From: Mucilaginibacter jinjuensis
Lineage (GTDB): Bacteria; Bacteroidota; Bacteroidia; Sphingobacteriales; Sphingobacteriaceae
Length of the DNA stretch: 64,000 nucleotides
Assembly: GCF_028596025.1 (NCBI RefSeq)
Contig: NZ_CP117167.1
Location: 248,001-312,000 of the forward strand
Direction: 5' to 3'
How positions within the stretch are numbered: the stretch's first letter is position 1; each line of letters starts with the position of its first letter. Shown here piece by piece: positions 1 through 8,752 of this stretch. The translations under genes and the position numbers were made by a program. The notes beneath the pieces are model-generated. The model had not been told where the DNA came from. It searched no databases and was given only the letters and a program-made list of their open reading frames with translations.

Positions 1-438
1 CATAAATTTACGCTCGGCACCGAGGCTTAATGAGGCGATGACGGTGTTGCGCCCAAGCGAACTTTCATCGTCGCTGTGCCAGGCCATACCTTCGTCTCCG
101 TTATGATACAGGTTTAAAAGGCAGGAGTTAAAGGTAGTGCCTGTTAGTTTTTCGACCATTGCTTTTAGTTCCAGCAACTCCTTAGTCCACAGTAATGATT
201 GCTTGGTGGTATTAGAATACGTGTAAGCATAAACTGCATCGCCATACCAGGCTGCCTTACGTTCGGTGATAATATGCTTACCGAATATTACGGCCTCGTC
301 ATTTTTCCATGCAATGGTATTGAGTAAAATCTGCAGGTAATGGTTAGCCTCGGCGGGCGACATAATCCGGCCATAGTAATTTACTTCGCCATCAAAGGGC
401 AAAAGATTGGCGCTTGTTTCGGTATTAAATAAATCCAT
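1..438 (-). CDS. alkB: AlkB-like DNA dealkylase (partial, 3' end off window)
   Basis: The reverse strand reads 146 codons from an ATG at 438 without a stop and runs off the left edge. The protein carries the AlkB signature: Asn-Leu-Tyr at 109-111 followed by His121-Ser-Asp123-Asp-Glu, the iron-binding H-x-D of 2-oxoglutarate/Fe(II) dioxygenases. AlkB enzymes oxidatively remove methyl groups from 1-methyladenine and 3-methylcytosine in DNA or RNA. The distal His and the Arg pair that bind iron and 2-oxoglutarate lie outside the window. The start codon overlaps the stop of the upstream oxygenase by one base (TGATG), which suggests translational coupling. With that oxygenase and the AraC-Ogt gene it forms an adaptive-response-like repair cluster. 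Function is inferred from the motif. Confidence 0.9.
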   Translation of the reverse strand, partial: MDLFNTETSANLLPFDGEVNYYGRIMSPAEANHYLQILLNTIAWKNDEAVIFGKHIITERKAAWYGDAVYAYTYSNTTKQSLLWTKELLELKAMVEKLTGTTFNSCLLNLYHNGDEGMAWHSDDESSLGRNTVIASLSLGAERKFM

Positions 439-1148
439 CAACTTAATGCATCATGAAAAATTATGCCCAGCGTGTGGCGCTCGCCCGTATGCAACTCGCT
501 TACGCCATGTTTCATATTTACTCGGTAATAGCCTTTACTGCCTTTCACAGGGCGAAAGTTAGTGGTAAATAACAGCATATCGCCACGTTTGGGTTTTAGT
601 ACAATGGCCTTTGATTGTGCCCTTGGGATTTGCTCCGTAAGCACAAATTCGCCACCTGTGTAATCGCCACCAGGCTCATTCAAAAATAGCACTAACTGCA
701 TTGGGAAATAAATATCGCCATACAAATCCTGGTGCAGGGTATTGAAGCCGCCTTCGTGATATTTTAAGATCAAAACTGTCGGTTTGTTTTGCCCGGCGGC
801 ATGGCATTCAGCTTTTAGTTCTTCATGTTTTAGGGGAAACGTTTTATCGATGTTCAAAACCTGCATCCAGAGGTTAGCCACTTTAGCCAGGTGCGGGTAA
901 ACGGTTTCCCTAATGCTGGTGATAATCTCCGGCAGGGGATAACTGAAATATTTGTACTCGCCAATGCCGAAACGGTAGCGCTCCATCACTACGGTTTTGC
1001 GGTAATGATCTGAGGTGTAGTCTTTTATCAGTTCGTTGCATTCTTCTTTGGTGAGGATGTCTTTTACTACGGCATAACCTTTATCGTTAAGGTTGTTACT
1101 GATGAGGTGCCAGTCTTTGTCTTGTATTCGTTCTATAATGTTTTTCAT
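438..1148 (-). CDS. 2OG-Fe(II) oxygenase (COG3826-like)
   Basis: A 236-residue cytosolic protein with a complete 2-oxoglutarate/Fe(II) dioxygenase facial triad: His139-Gln-Asp141 and His214, with Arg224 as the likely 2-oxoglutarate anchor, in a double-stranded beta-helix C-terminal half. It resembles the bacterial family often found next to ada and alkB. The substrate is unknown; prolyl hydroxylase-like folds are the nearest relatives, so it could act on protein rather than on nucleic acid. It lies between the AraC-Ogt gene (275 bp upstream on this strand, separated by a dispersed repeat) and alkB (1-base overlap), so a role in the alkylation response is likely by context only. Confidence 0.85.
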   Translation of the reverse strand: MKNIIERIQDKDWHLISNNLNDKGYAVVKDILTKEECNELIKDYTSDHYRKTVVMERYRFGIGEYKYFSYPLPEIITSIRETVYPHLAKVANLWMQVLNIDKTFPLKHEELKAECHAAGQNKPTVLILKYHEGGFNTLHQDLYGDIYFPMQLVLFLNEPGGDYTGGEFVLTEQIPRAQSKAIVLKPKRGDMLLFTTNFRPVKGSKGYYRVNMKHGVSELHTGERHTLGIIFHDALS

Positions 1149-1186
1149 TGTTGTGGTTGAGTTTTACCCTTGTTGAAATATAAAAT

Positions 1187-1300
1187 TTGTTATTGCGAGC
1201 GATAGCGTGGCAATCTCGTCGTAAGCATATCAGATTTGTATAGCTACGAGATTGCTTTCCCGAAGTAAATCCGGGACCGACTGTTCTTCGCAATGACAAA
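1187..1300. repeat. Dispersed palindromic repeat, family A, copy 1
   Basis: About 114 bp bounded by an inverted TTTGT(T/C)ATTGCGA arm and its complement TCGCAATGACAAA, with inner blocks GGCAATCTCGT and ACGAGATTGCTT that also pair. Further copies or halves occur at 26141, 29161, 44867, 45145, 50166 and 50900. It separates the AraC-Ogt gene from the oxygenase/alkB pair and may affect read-through or RNA stability. Confidence 0.85.
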
Positions 1301-1422
1301 AAATATTGAAAGAAACCGTTATCGATAAGGCATAACGAAGTAACCCCGACTTTACAACCCGGATGCATTCGACTCTTTAGGCTGGGCATTGCTCCCTGCC
1401 TCTCAATAACGGTTTCTTTTAT

Positions 1423-2271
1423 TTATACTGCGATCGCCTTTGATGCTTCCCACCCGATCATCGCGTTTTTACGTTGACTACCCCAGTGGTACTGCCCAAT
1501 CTCGCCGGTTGATTTAATGACCCGGTGGCAGGGAATCAGAAAGGCAACCGGGTTGTCGCCCACTGCTGATCCTACTGCCCTGTTGGCTTTGGGGTTCTGG
1601 ATTTGGTTGGCGATGCCCGAGTAGGTGGTTAAATCCCCCATGGGCACTTTTAATAATGTTTCCCAAACTTTAATCTGGAATGGCGTGCCCTTGAGGTGCA
1701 ATTTAATATCGCTCAACTTGCTCCAGTCTTGCGTAAAAATGAAGATGGCGTTTTGCTGGATCTGGTCTAACACCTGGTGGTAGGCCGCGTTGGGGAATAT
1801 GTTTTTTAATTTGGCAAAGGCATCATCGTAGCCCTCGTCGGCAAAGGCCATGTAGCAAATACCTTTAGAGGTTGATGCTACCAATAAAGTACCAAACGGA
1901 CTTTCGGCAAAGCTGTAATTGATGTTTAACAGCTCGCCGCCGTTTTTGTATTCGCCGGGAGTCATGCCTTCAATTTTGATGAAGAGATCATGCAGTCGGC
2001 CGGTGCCTGATAGGCCTGTTTCATAAGCCGTATCAAACAGGGAAGCCTGCTTATCTTTCAATATATTTTTGGCGTGCTCTACGCTGATGTATTGTAAAAA
2101 CTGTTTGGGTGTTACGCCTGCCCAGTCTTTAAACATCCGTTGAAAGTGGAAGGGGCTTAGGTGCACATGCTCTGCCGCTTCTTCTAAAGTGGGCTGGCGT
2201 TTATAGTTAAGCCTGAAAAATTCGATGGCTTCTGCTATGCGGTTAAAATCGAGTTCTTGCTGCGTTTCCAT
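1423..2271 (-). CDS. AraC-type regulator fused to O6-alkylguanine-DNA alkyltransferase (Ada-like)
   Basis: 282 residues starting at ATG 2271; a longer open frame upstream starts in sequence that looks non-coding. Residues about 10-110 form an AraC helix-turn-helix domain. Residues about 115-280 are the methyltransferase: the acceptor motif is Ile-Pro-Cys248-His-Arg-Val, preceded by the DNA-binding helix with Arg231-Ala-Val-Gly. The protein repairs O6-methylguanine by irreversible transfer to Cys248 and probably activates neighbouring genes. Unlike E. coli Ada it lacks the N-terminal zinc/Cys phosphotriester-repair domain, so the classical methyl-switch sensor is absent and how it would sense damage is unclear. 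It is the first gene of the minus-strand set with the oxygenase and alkB. Confidence 0.93.
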   Translation of the reverse strand: METQQELDFNRIAEAIEFFRLNYKRQPTLEEAAEHVHLSPFHFQRMFKDWAGVTPKQFLQYISVEHAKNILKDKQASLFDTAYETGLSGTGRLHDLFIKIEGMTPGEYKNGGELLNINYSFAESPFGTLLVASTSKGICYMAFADEGYDDAFAKLKNIFPNAAYHQVLDQIQQNAIFIFTQDWSKLSDIKLHLKGTPFQIKVWETLLKVPMGDLTTYSGIANQIQNPKANRAVGSAVGDNPVAFLIPCHRVIKSTGEIGQYHWGSQRKNAMIGWEASKAIAV

Positions 2272-2421
2272 AATCTTTTTAATTGATTTACTGATACAAA
2301 AGTATGTGGCTGATGGACGGCATAGAACCCGTTTCTTGCTATGTTTGAAGATACGGTTTATAATGAAAAACTTTAACAATTAGCATTATCTTAGTCAAAA
2401 TCTAAATAATAACCTGTCTCA

Positions 2422-2817
2422 ATGAACACCAAATTGATCTTGACTGTAACTGCGATCTTATTCGCTTTAATAGGTATTTTCCTCACTTTTGCACCCGATT
2501 ATGTGATGACACTAATGGGCATTAGTCCCAACAAAGGCATCGAACTTATATTGCAATTATTAGGCGCCACTTATTATGCTTTTGCTATACTTAACTGGAT
2601 GGCCAAAGGTGCTATTATTGGTGGTATTTACAATAAGCCAATAGCGCTTGCCAACTTTACACATTTCTTAATTGGAGGCATGGCCTTAACAAAAGCAGCA
2701 TTCGGCCATAATAATTTGCCAACGATTGTTAGTGTTTTGGGCGGCTTTTACGTTGTGTGCGCCCTTGTATTCTGGGTAATGATGTCTAAACATCCGAAAC
2801 CCAAAACAGCAGATTAA
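2422..2817 (+). CDS. Small four-helix membrane protein, unknown
   Basis: 131 residues with four predicted membrane helices at roughly 5-25, 42-62, 73-92 and 100-122 and a short basic tail (Lys-His-Pro-Lys-Pro-Lys). No catalytic motif is visible. It is divergent from the AraC-Ogt gene and lies 72 bp before the TetR gene, whose own promoter starts at 2837, so it is probably a separate unit. I cannot name a function. Confidence 0.75.
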   Translation: MNTKLILTVTAILFALIGIFLTFAPDYVMTLMGISPNKGIELILQLLGATYYAFAILNWMAKGAIIGGIYNKPIALANFTHFLIGGMALTKAAFGHNNLPTIVSVLGGFYVVCALVFWVMMSKHPKPKTAD

Positions 2818-2836
2818 CAGCATTTTAAATTTAGTA

Positions 2837-2897
2837 TTTGGAAGTTATTAAATAAATAACTTCTTTTGTCAACCAAATGGTTGAACTATATGGTTGA
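2837..2897 (+). promoter_or_regulatory. Promoter and likely TetR operator of the efflux operon
   Basis: TTTG at 2837-2840, 20 nt, then TTCTTTTG at 2861-2868 matches the Bacteroidota -33/-7 pattern with one mismatch. A perfect inverted repeat CAACCA-AA-TGGTTG lies at 2870-2883, at the expected start of transcription, and the half-site TGGTTGA recurs at 2891-2897 just inside the coding region. This geometry fits autorepression by the TetR protein encoded immediately downstream. Confidence 0.6.
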
Positions 2898-3498
2898 CGA
2901 ACAAAAAACTACAGAAGAACTCATTTTCGAAGCCGCATTAAGCGTTTTTCAACGCAAGGGATTAGCCGGGGCAAGGATGCAGGAAATAGCCGATGAGGCT
3001 GGCATCAATAAATCAATGCTGCATTACTATTTCAGGAGCAAGGATTTGCTGTTTAAGCAGGTATTCATTAAATCGTTTAAAAACTTTTCGGCATCTACAC
3101 TGCCCATTATGAATATGGAGATACCTTGGGAGGAAAAGATCCCTTTGCTGGTTACGCATTACATCACTGCAATGCAGAAAAAGCCTGACCTGCCCATGTT
3201 TGTAATTAATGAGATGCGCTATAATCCCGAAGACTTTTTATCAAACGTAAGTGGTACCCGTCTGAAAGATACCTTGTTTTTTGCGCAGTTAAAAGATGGA
3301 ATAGCCAAAGGCACCATCAGGCCTATTAAACCGATCCAAATTGTGGTGAGCATTATTTCGGAAACTATATTTCCGGTAATTGCCAAACCGATGATCCAGC
3401 ACATGACCAAGTTACAGGATACCAACTGGGAAACTTTTATTGCCGACCGCGAAAAAGTGATCCCCGAAATGTTGATTAAATATTTAAAAGAGTTTTAA
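2890..3498 (+). CDS. TetR/AcrR family repressor
   Basis: 202 residues from ATG 2890; a TTG at 2866 would add eight residues but lies inside the predicted -7 box, so it is rejected. Residues about 10-55 form the TetR helix-turn-helix (Met-Gln-Glu-Ile-Ala-Asp-Glu-Ala-Gly followed by the His-Tyr-Tyr-Phe recognition helix). The C-terminal half is a typical ligand/dimerisation domain. Its stop shares one base with the start of the TolC gene (TAATG), placing it first in a five-gene efflux operon, which it probably represses through the palindrome at 2870-2883. The inducer cannot be read from sequence. Confidence 0.9.
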   Translation: MVDEQKTTEELIFEAALSVFQRKGLAGARMQEIADEAGINKSMLHYYFRSKDLLFKQVFIKSFKNFSASTLPIMNMEIPWEEKIPLLVTHYITAMQKKPDLPMFVINEMRYNPEDFLSNVSGTRLKDTLFFAQLKDGIAKGTIRPIKPIQIVVSIISETIFPVIAKPMIQHMTKLQDTNWETFIADREKVIPEMLIKYLKEF

Positions 3499-4820
3499 TG
3501 AAAAAGTTCTTTTTTGCGTTTTCAATAGCCGGTGCATTATTAACACAGGGTTACGCTTTTGCCCAACAGGCAGATACCGTAAAGCTAAATACCTTGCAGG
3601 ATGTAATTGCCAAAGCCATTAAAAATAACCCCACGCAAGCCGTTTACCAGCAACAAATTAAACAGGCGCAATACAATTACAAAGCCTCCAAAGGGTTTAT
3701 GTACCCTAACGCCAGCGGTACCTTTAACGGTCAGGATAATTTACACCTCGCCGTTACGCCAATACCCGGCATTTTAATTGGACAGCCGGGTACCACTTAT
3801 TATGCCGAGTTCGGTAAAAAGTATTCATATAATGCAGGCGTAAATTTGAGTGAGAATATTTTCGACTGGTCGTCTATATTCCAGACCTCTATCGCCAAAA
3901 GCAATATTGCGCTTACCGAAATCCAGCAGACTTCGTACATCCAAAGCTTGAAAGATCAGGCTGCTAAATTGTACTTTTCTATATTGATTGGCAAAGCATC
4001 GCTCAAAACCAACGCGCAGGATCTGGCCTTGGCCGATAGTTTGGTTACCCTCAGCAAGCAACGTTTGCAACAGGGTACCACCGATGCACTGGCCGTTAAT
4101 CAGGCCATGATTAATTATAACAACGTTTTACAAAACAAAGCGCAAAGCCAGCAGGTGTATGACCAGGGGGTAGAAAACCTTAAGATCTTATTGGGCGAAA
4201 AAGTGCTGACCGAGTTGAGCTTCCCCGAAAACCTGAGTCTGGATTCTATCGCAAGCATCAGCAGCATTAACCTGGGGGCTGACAGGAGCGTGGATGTTTA
4301 TAAACAGCAATCGGAGTTGGCCATTATACAAAGCAAGGCACAGCGGGCTGTTGCTTATCCAAAGATTGGACTTAACGGTTATTTCGGAGGTCAGCAGTTC
4401 AGGAATGATATTGGGCTCTCCCTTTCTAACCAGCAATGGACACCCTATCGTTACATCGGCGTAAGCTTAAATGTGCCCATTTTTACCGGGCTTACTAATA
4501 CCAACAAATACCGCAGCGCACTGGCGCAACAACAAATAGCAGAACTGCAATACAATACAGCCCAGCAACAAAGCAGCATTAATGACCGACTGCTGCTAAA
4601 AAATTACGCCGATTATACTGCTATGGCTAAAGCGTCGGCCAATAGCTATACCCTGTACCGTACCAATGTTATGCTCAATAAGCAAAAGTACCAGGAGGGC
4701 ATTATCAATATGGATACCTATTTAAAAGCGTTTGAGGATTACCTGCGGGCAGAGAATACGCACCTGAGTAACCTATCCACTTTACTATCAACCCAGGCTA
4801 CTATTTTATCACGAAATTAA
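3498..4820 (+). CDS. TolC-family outer-membrane efflux protein
   Basis: 440 residues with a signal peptide (about 1-22, cleavage after Ala-Phe-Ala). The body has the two TolC-type repeats of long coiled helices rich in Gln/Asn/Ala (about 40-220 and 250-440). The repeat features Leu-Ala-Leu-Ala-Asp-Ser and the C-terminal Tyr-Gln-Glu-Gly-Ile-Ile-Asn motif are typical. It forms the trimeric outer-membrane channel for the adaptor and ABC pump encoded next. It overlaps the TetR gene by one base and is 12 bp before the adaptor gene. Confidence 0.93.
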   Translation: MKKFFFAFSIAGALLTQGYAFAQQADTVKLNTLQDVIAKAIKNNPTQAVYQQQIKQAQYNYKASKGFMYPNASGTFNGQDNLHLAVTPIPGILIGQPGTTYYAEFGKKYSYNAGVNLSENIFDWSSIFQTSIAKSNIALTEIQQTSYIQSLKDQAAKLYFSILIGKASLKTNAQDLALADSLVTLSKQRLQQGTTDALAVNQAMINYNNVLQNKAQSQQVYDQGVENLKILLGEKVLTELSFPENLSLDSIASISSINLGADRSVDVYKQQSELAIIQSKAQRAVAYPKIGLNGYFGGQQFRNDIGLSLSNQQWTPYRYIGVSLNVPIFTGLTNTNKYRSALAQQQIAELQYNTAQQQSSINDRLLLKNYADYTAMAKASANSYTLYRTNVMLNKQKYQEGIINMDTYLKAFEDYLRAENTHLSNLSTLLSTQATILSRN

Positions 4821-4832
4821 ATTTTATATCAA

Positions 4833-5942
4833 GTGAAAAGCTTACCCCAACTTAAAATTTATACCGTCGCTTTATTCATAGCAGGCACTATGTTTACAGC
4901 TTGCAAACACCCGGAGACTGCAGCCCTGCAGCATAAAGATATTGTTGATGCCGTTTTTGGCAGCGGCCATATCGAAAACTACGACCAGTACAGCATTATG
5001 GCCAATACCGATGGTTATTTAAAAACTGCTTACGTGGCCGAGGGCGATACGGTAAAAGCTAATCAGCGCTTATTCCTGCTCTCTAACGATGTGCAAAAAA
5101 CACAAGTGAGCAACGCCCTGGTTAATCTCGATTTCGCCCGCACCAATACTTCGCCACGTGCGCCACAGATTGAGCAGCTGAAAATCCAGATCGGGCAAGC
5201 AAAGGATAAGCTCAATGTAGATTCGTTGAACTATCAACGTTATTCGCGACTGGTTAAAACACAAGCCGTATCGACTGCTGATTATGATAATGCCAAACTG
5301 ACCTATCAATCCTCATTATCCAGTCTGCATGTATTACAAAAAAACCTGGCCGATTTGCAACGGAATGTTGATTTGAGTTTGAAGAATGCACAATCGCAAT
5401 ACCAGATTCAACAGCAGAACAATGATTACAACAACCTGAAAAGCGAAGGCCCGGGCATAATTATGAACGTCACTAAAAAGGTAGGCGACTATGTTAAAAA
5501 GGGCGAAGCTATCGCCTTGGTTGGCGCAGGCAAATCGATTATTAAGTTGGACATTGCAGAAGATGATATCCAGCGGGTAAAACTGGGGCAGGAGGTTTTA
5601 ATATCGCTCAACAGTGTTAAAGATTCTGTTTTTAAGGCAAAGATTACTAAGATCTATCCGGCGTTTAACAGTACAGATCAGTCGTTTGTGGTGGAAGCCA
5701 CCTTTACTGATAACCCCGGCAAAGTATTAAACGGAACACAATTGCAAGCCAACATTATTGTGCAGACCAAGAAAGACGCTGCCGTAATACCATCGTACTT
5801 TTTAATTAACGGCGATTACGTTTTGCTGAAGGATAGCAAAGAGAAGAAACCGGTAAAAACGGGCATCCATACCCTGGAGTGGACCGAGATAACCGGCGGC
5901 CTAAACCCCGGCGATGTTTTAGTATTGCCTAAACAACAATAG
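4833..5942 (+). CDS. Periplasmic adaptor lipoprotein (HlyD/MacA type)
   Basis: 369 residues from a GTG at 4833; the next in-frame Met is within the signal sequence, so GTG is the only reasonable start. The signal ends in a lipobox (Phe-Thr-Ala-Cys24), predicting inner-membrane anchoring. A biotinyl-lipoyl-like half-motif near residues 50-80 is followed by a coiled-coil hairpin (about 95-190), the second lipoyl half (Val-Gly-Asp-Tyr-Val-Lys-Lys-Gly) and a beta-barrel domain. It links the TolC channel to the ABC permease. It ends 1 bp before the permease start. Confidence 0.92.
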   Translation: MKSLPQLKIYTVALFIAGTMFTACKHPETAALQHKDIVDAVFGSGHIENYDQYSIMANTDGYLKTAYVAEGDTVKANQRLFLLSNDVQKTQVSNALVNLDFARTNTSPRAPQIEQLKIQIGQAKDKLNVDSLNYQRYSRLVKTQAVSTADYDNAKLTYQSSLSSLHVLQKNLADLQRNVDLSLKNAQSQYQIQQQNNDYNNLKSEGPGIIMNVTKKVGDYVKKGEAIALVGAGKSIIKLDIAEDDIQRVKLGQEVLISLNSVKDSVFKAKITKIYPAFNSTDQSFVVEATFTDNPGKVLNGTQLQANIIVQTKKDAAVIPSYFLINGDYVLLKDSKEKKPVKTGIHTLEWTEITGGLNPGDVLVLPKQQ

Positions 5943-5943
5943 C

Positions 5944-7188
5944 ATGTTTGCCACCAACTTAAAAATAGCAAAGGTGCACCTCACCTCAAAAGTAAAGCAA
6001 ACTGTAGTTGCTTTGCTGGGTGTAATGTTCGGCATATCGATGTACGTGTTTATGAACAGCTTTATGACCGGTGTTAATGATGTGCAAACCGACCTGGCTT
6101 TTACCTCGCTGGCGCATATTCACATTTATAACGATGGCCCGGCCGATAATACCAACCTGGTTAAGCAGGTTTACAAGGGTAAAGATGTAGCTATCAACAT
6201 CCGCAACGCTAAGGTGATCCAATATACAGAGGGCATTAAAAATACCCGCGAGATCTTGGATCTGGTACGGAAGCAACCCGAAGTTATCGGCATTACACCG
6301 CAGGTAAACATTAATGTGTTTTTTCGTAATGGCAGCAACAAGGTAAATGGTACATTATCGGGAGTTGATGTGGATAATGAGAACCGCCTGTTCAATATCT
6401 CTACCTACATGACTAACGGTACCTGGAACAGCCTGCAATACCGCCACGATGGTGTGATACTGGGTTTAGATCTGGCCCAGCAGCTCAGCCTCAATATCAA
6501 CGACAATATTAACGTGCTGACATCCGATGGCGTGAGCCGCAATTTTAAGGTAATCGGTATTTATCAAACGAATGTAAAGGGTGTGGATAAATCAAAAGCC
6601 TACGTAAACATCAGTTCGGCAAGGCAGCTGCTTTCCAAGAATCAGGATTATGTTACTGACCTGCAGGTTAACATAAACAATTTCGAAAAAACAGCGCCTG
6701 TGGTGGCGCGTTTGGCCCCGGTGATTCCGTACAAGGTTGAGAGCTGGCAAACGGCTAATCAGCAACTCGAGGCTGGCTCTAAACTGCGCGATATTATAGC
6801 GATGGCCGTTTCATTAACCATTTTAATGGTGGCGGGCTTCGGTATCTATAATATCATGAACATGACCATTAATGAGAAGATCCGCGAGATTGCCATTCTG
6901 AAGGCTATGGGTTTCTCGGGTAAGGATGTAACCCAAATATTTTTAGTACAGGCTATTGTGGTGGGCATTATTGGCGGTGTAATCGGGATGATACTTGGTT
7001 TTGTGATTGCCGATATTGTAAACCACATCCCCTTTAAAATCGGCGGATTGAATAACCTGCCGATGGCTTATCACCCCAAAGATTATATAATGGCTTTTAC
7101 GTTTGGTTTAATTACCACGCTGGTTGCGGGTTATTTACCCGCCCGTAAAGCATCAAAAATTGACCCTGTTGATATTATTAGAGGATAA
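5944..7188 (+). CDS. ABC transporter permease, MacB/FtsX type
   Basis: 414 residues. One N-terminal membrane helix (about 20-40), a large periplasmic MacB_PCD domain (about 45-270) and three C-terminal helices (about 280-305, 330-355, 375-400), ending in the coupling-helix motif Pro-Ala-Arg-Lys-Ala-Ser-Lys-Ile-Asp-Pro. This is the FtsX/MacB/LolC topology. The ATPase is a separate downstream gene, so this is a split MacB-like exporter. MacB-type pumps move substrates from periplasm outward by mechanotransmission; the substrate here is unknown. Confidence 0.92.
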   Translation: MFATNLKIAKVHLTSKVKQTVVALLGVMFGISMYVFMNSFMTGVNDVQTDLAFTSLAHIHIYNDGPADNTNLVKQVYKGKDVAINIRNAKVIQYTEGIKNTREILDLVRKQPEVIGITPQVNINVFFRNGSNKVNGTLSGVDVDNENRLFNISTYMTNGTWNSLQYRHDGVILGLDLAQQLSLNINDNINVLTSDGVSRNFKVIGIYQTNVKGVDKSKAYVNISSARQLLSKNQDYVTDLQVNINNFEKTAPVVARLAPVIPYKVESWQTANQQLEAGSKLRDIIAMAVSLTILMVAGFGIYNIMNMTINEKIREIAILKAMGFSGKDVTQIFLVQAIVVGIIGGVIGMILGFVIADIVNHIPFKIGGLNNLPMAYHPKDYIMAFTFGLITTLVAGYLPARKASKIDPVDIIRG

Positions 7189-7189
7189 C

Positions 7190-7876
7190 ATGGAAACCAA
7201 CATTGCGCTAAAAGCAGACCACATTATCAAATACTTTTACGAGCCTCAAAAATTCCAGGTGCTTAAAGATGTAAGTTTCGAGGTTAAAAAGGGCGAGTTT
7301 TTATCCCTTACGGGCAAGTCGGGTTCGGGTAAATCAACTTTGTTGTACGTACTCTCCACCATGGATACCAACTACGAGGGCGAGCTGTTTATCAACGGCG
7401 AAAAACTCACCGGGCAATCGCAAAACAACCTGGCGGCTTTCCGTAATGAGCATATTGGCTTTGTGTTTCAGTTTCACTACCTGCTGCCGGAGTTTTCGGC
7501 ATTAGATAATGTGATGCTACCGGCCATGAAGCTCAACAAAAAGAGCAAGCAGGAAATTGAGGATAAGGCTTATAAAAATCTTAAACTTTTAGGGCTGGAA
7601 GACCAGGCATTAAAACTGGCCAGCAAGCTCTCTGGCGGCCAGCAGCAGCGTGTGGCTATTGCAAGAGCGCTGATTAATGATCCATCCATTATTATGGGTG
7701 ATGAACCCACCGGCAACCTCGATTCTAAAAACACGCAGGTAGTATTCGATATTTTTAAAGAGTTAGCGCATGAGCGGGGCCAAACCATTATCACCGTAAC
7801 CCACGATGATGATTTTGCCCGCAACAGCGACCGCATTATTGATATGAGCGACGGGGTAATTATTAAGCACCACTAA
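7190..7876 (+). CDS. ABC transporter ATPase (MacB/LolD type)
   Basis: 228 residues from ATG 7190, one base after the permease stop; an upstream in-frame TTG lies inside the permease gene and is rejected. Walker A is at 42-50 (Gly-Lys-Ser-Gly-Ser-Gly-Lys-Ser-Thr), the signature is Leu-Ser-Gly-Gly-Gln-Gln-Gln-Arg, Walker B is Ile-Ile-Met-Gly-Asp-Glu-Pro-Thr-Gly-Asn-Leu-Asp, and the switch His lies in Thr-Val-Thr-His-Asp. It powers the permease encoded just upstream and closes the operon. Its last 4 bp overlap the convergent pentapeptide-repeat gene. Confidence 0.95.
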   Translation: METNIALKADHIIKYFYEPQKFQVLKDVSFEVKKGEFLSLTGKSGSGKSTLLYVLSTMDTNYEGELFINGEKLTGQSQNNLAAFRNEHIGFVFQFHYLLPEFSALDNVMLPAMKLNKKSKQEIEDKAYKNLKLLGLEDQALKLASKLSGGQQQRVAIARALINDPSIIMGDEPTGNLDSKNTQVVFDIFKELAHERGQTIITVTHDDDFARNSDRIIDMSDGVIIKHH

Positions 7877-8445
7877 ACGATCTTAATACCGTACTTAACC
7901 AAAAGACCTGCTATGCCCTGCGTGGAGAAGCTGGCTTTTTTGAGGATGTTTAGCTCTGGATCCATCGTATAATTGTAGGCGGTGGTAAAGTTAACCGAGG
8001 TTAGGTCTGTACGGTTGAAAACAGCATCCTCGAGGTTGGTATCATCAAATACAGAACCATTAAGGTTGGTGTTACTAAAGCTTACCTCTTTTAATGATGA
8101 ATGAGCAAACCTTGTTTTCACCATCTTTTTACCCATAAAAGAAGCATAATCCAGGATGCAACTATCAAATTCAACGCTGAACAGAAAATCCTGGCATTCG
8201 CTGAAATTTACGCCCAATATTTTGCAGTTTTTAAATTCAACGTTACTCAGGGTTGATCCATAAAACTTCATCATCGAAAGGTTGCAGCCATCAAATACAC
8301 AATCCAGAAATTTATTGTGCGGGAAGTTGCTGTTAGAGAAATCGCATTTCTTAAACGTACAGCTTTGAAACTCGCGGCCGCGAATCAGCTTCTTCGCATA
8401 AGTAATATCTTCAAAAACCTTGTTATCGTGTATTAAAGCTTCCAT
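7873..8445 (-). CDS. Pentapeptide-repeat protein (Qnr-like fold)
   Basis: 190 residues made mostly of A(D/N)LXX-type pentapeptides (Cys-Asp-Phe-Ser-Asn, Thr-Asn-Leu-Asn-Gly and so on), interrupted near the middle by a loop. Such proteins fold as a right-handed quadrilateral beta-helix. The C-terminal block after the repeats (Asp-Pro-Glu-Leu-Asn ... Lys-Lys-Ala-Ser-Phe-Ser ... Gly-Leu-Leu-Val-Lys-Tyr-Gly-Ile) is the conserved tail of a chromosomal Bacteroidota family. Qnr members protect DNA gyrase from quinolones, but most chromosomal relatives have unknown roles, so resistance should not be assumed. It converges on the efflux operon with a 4-bp overlap. Confidence 0.88.
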   Translation of the reverse strand: MEALIHDNKVFEDITYAKKLIRGREFQSCTFKKCDFSNSNFPHNKFLDCVFDGCNLSMMKFYGSTLSNVEFKNCKILGVNFSECQDFLFSVEFDSCILDYASFMGKKMVKTRFAHSSLKEVSFSNTNLNGSVFDDTNLEDAVFNRTDLTSVNFTTAYNYTMDPELNILKKASFSTQGIAGLLVKYGIKIV

Positions 8446-8752
8446 TTGCCGTTGCTAATTAAGGTGCGCAAATGTAAACAAAACAACGTTCAGATCATCT
8501 CAAAGGCATATCTCAAGGCATAAAACCATAATCGATAATTAACATTCAAAACCTGCTGATAATCAATTAATAAAAGGTATCTTTAAACAAATACTTCTCT
8601 ACTTAGGCATTCCGTTTTCTGATACGAAATATTTAAGCGTTAGCTAATACACATTCAGAAAAAAATGGGAGTGCATAATTTCATTTTCTTTTCTAATTCA
8701 CAACTCTTCCACATTTCAGTGGGCAGGATTAACCACATCAAATAAAAAATAT
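8446..8752. other. Intergenic region, promoter region only
   Basis: 307 AT-rich bases between the divergent pentapeptide gene and the small Lys-rich gene. I see no long open frame, RNA gene or strong hairpin. It presumably carries both promoters, but no clean TAnnTTTG box could be fixed. Confidence 0.5.

Noticed and set aside
1096..1389. 97-codon open frame on the minus strand
   Set aside because: It lies across repeat family A and overlaps the start of the oxygenase gene; composition is not protein-like.
2866..2889. TTG start that would lengthen the TetR protein
   Set aside because: The codon is inside the predicted -7 box and upstream of the likely transcription start; ATG 2890 fits the family N-terminus.
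7873..8445. Quinolone-resistance qnr gene
   Set aside because: The pentapeptide fold is shared, but the C-terminal block matches a chromosomal Bacteroidota family and no mobile context exists; resistance cannot be claimed.
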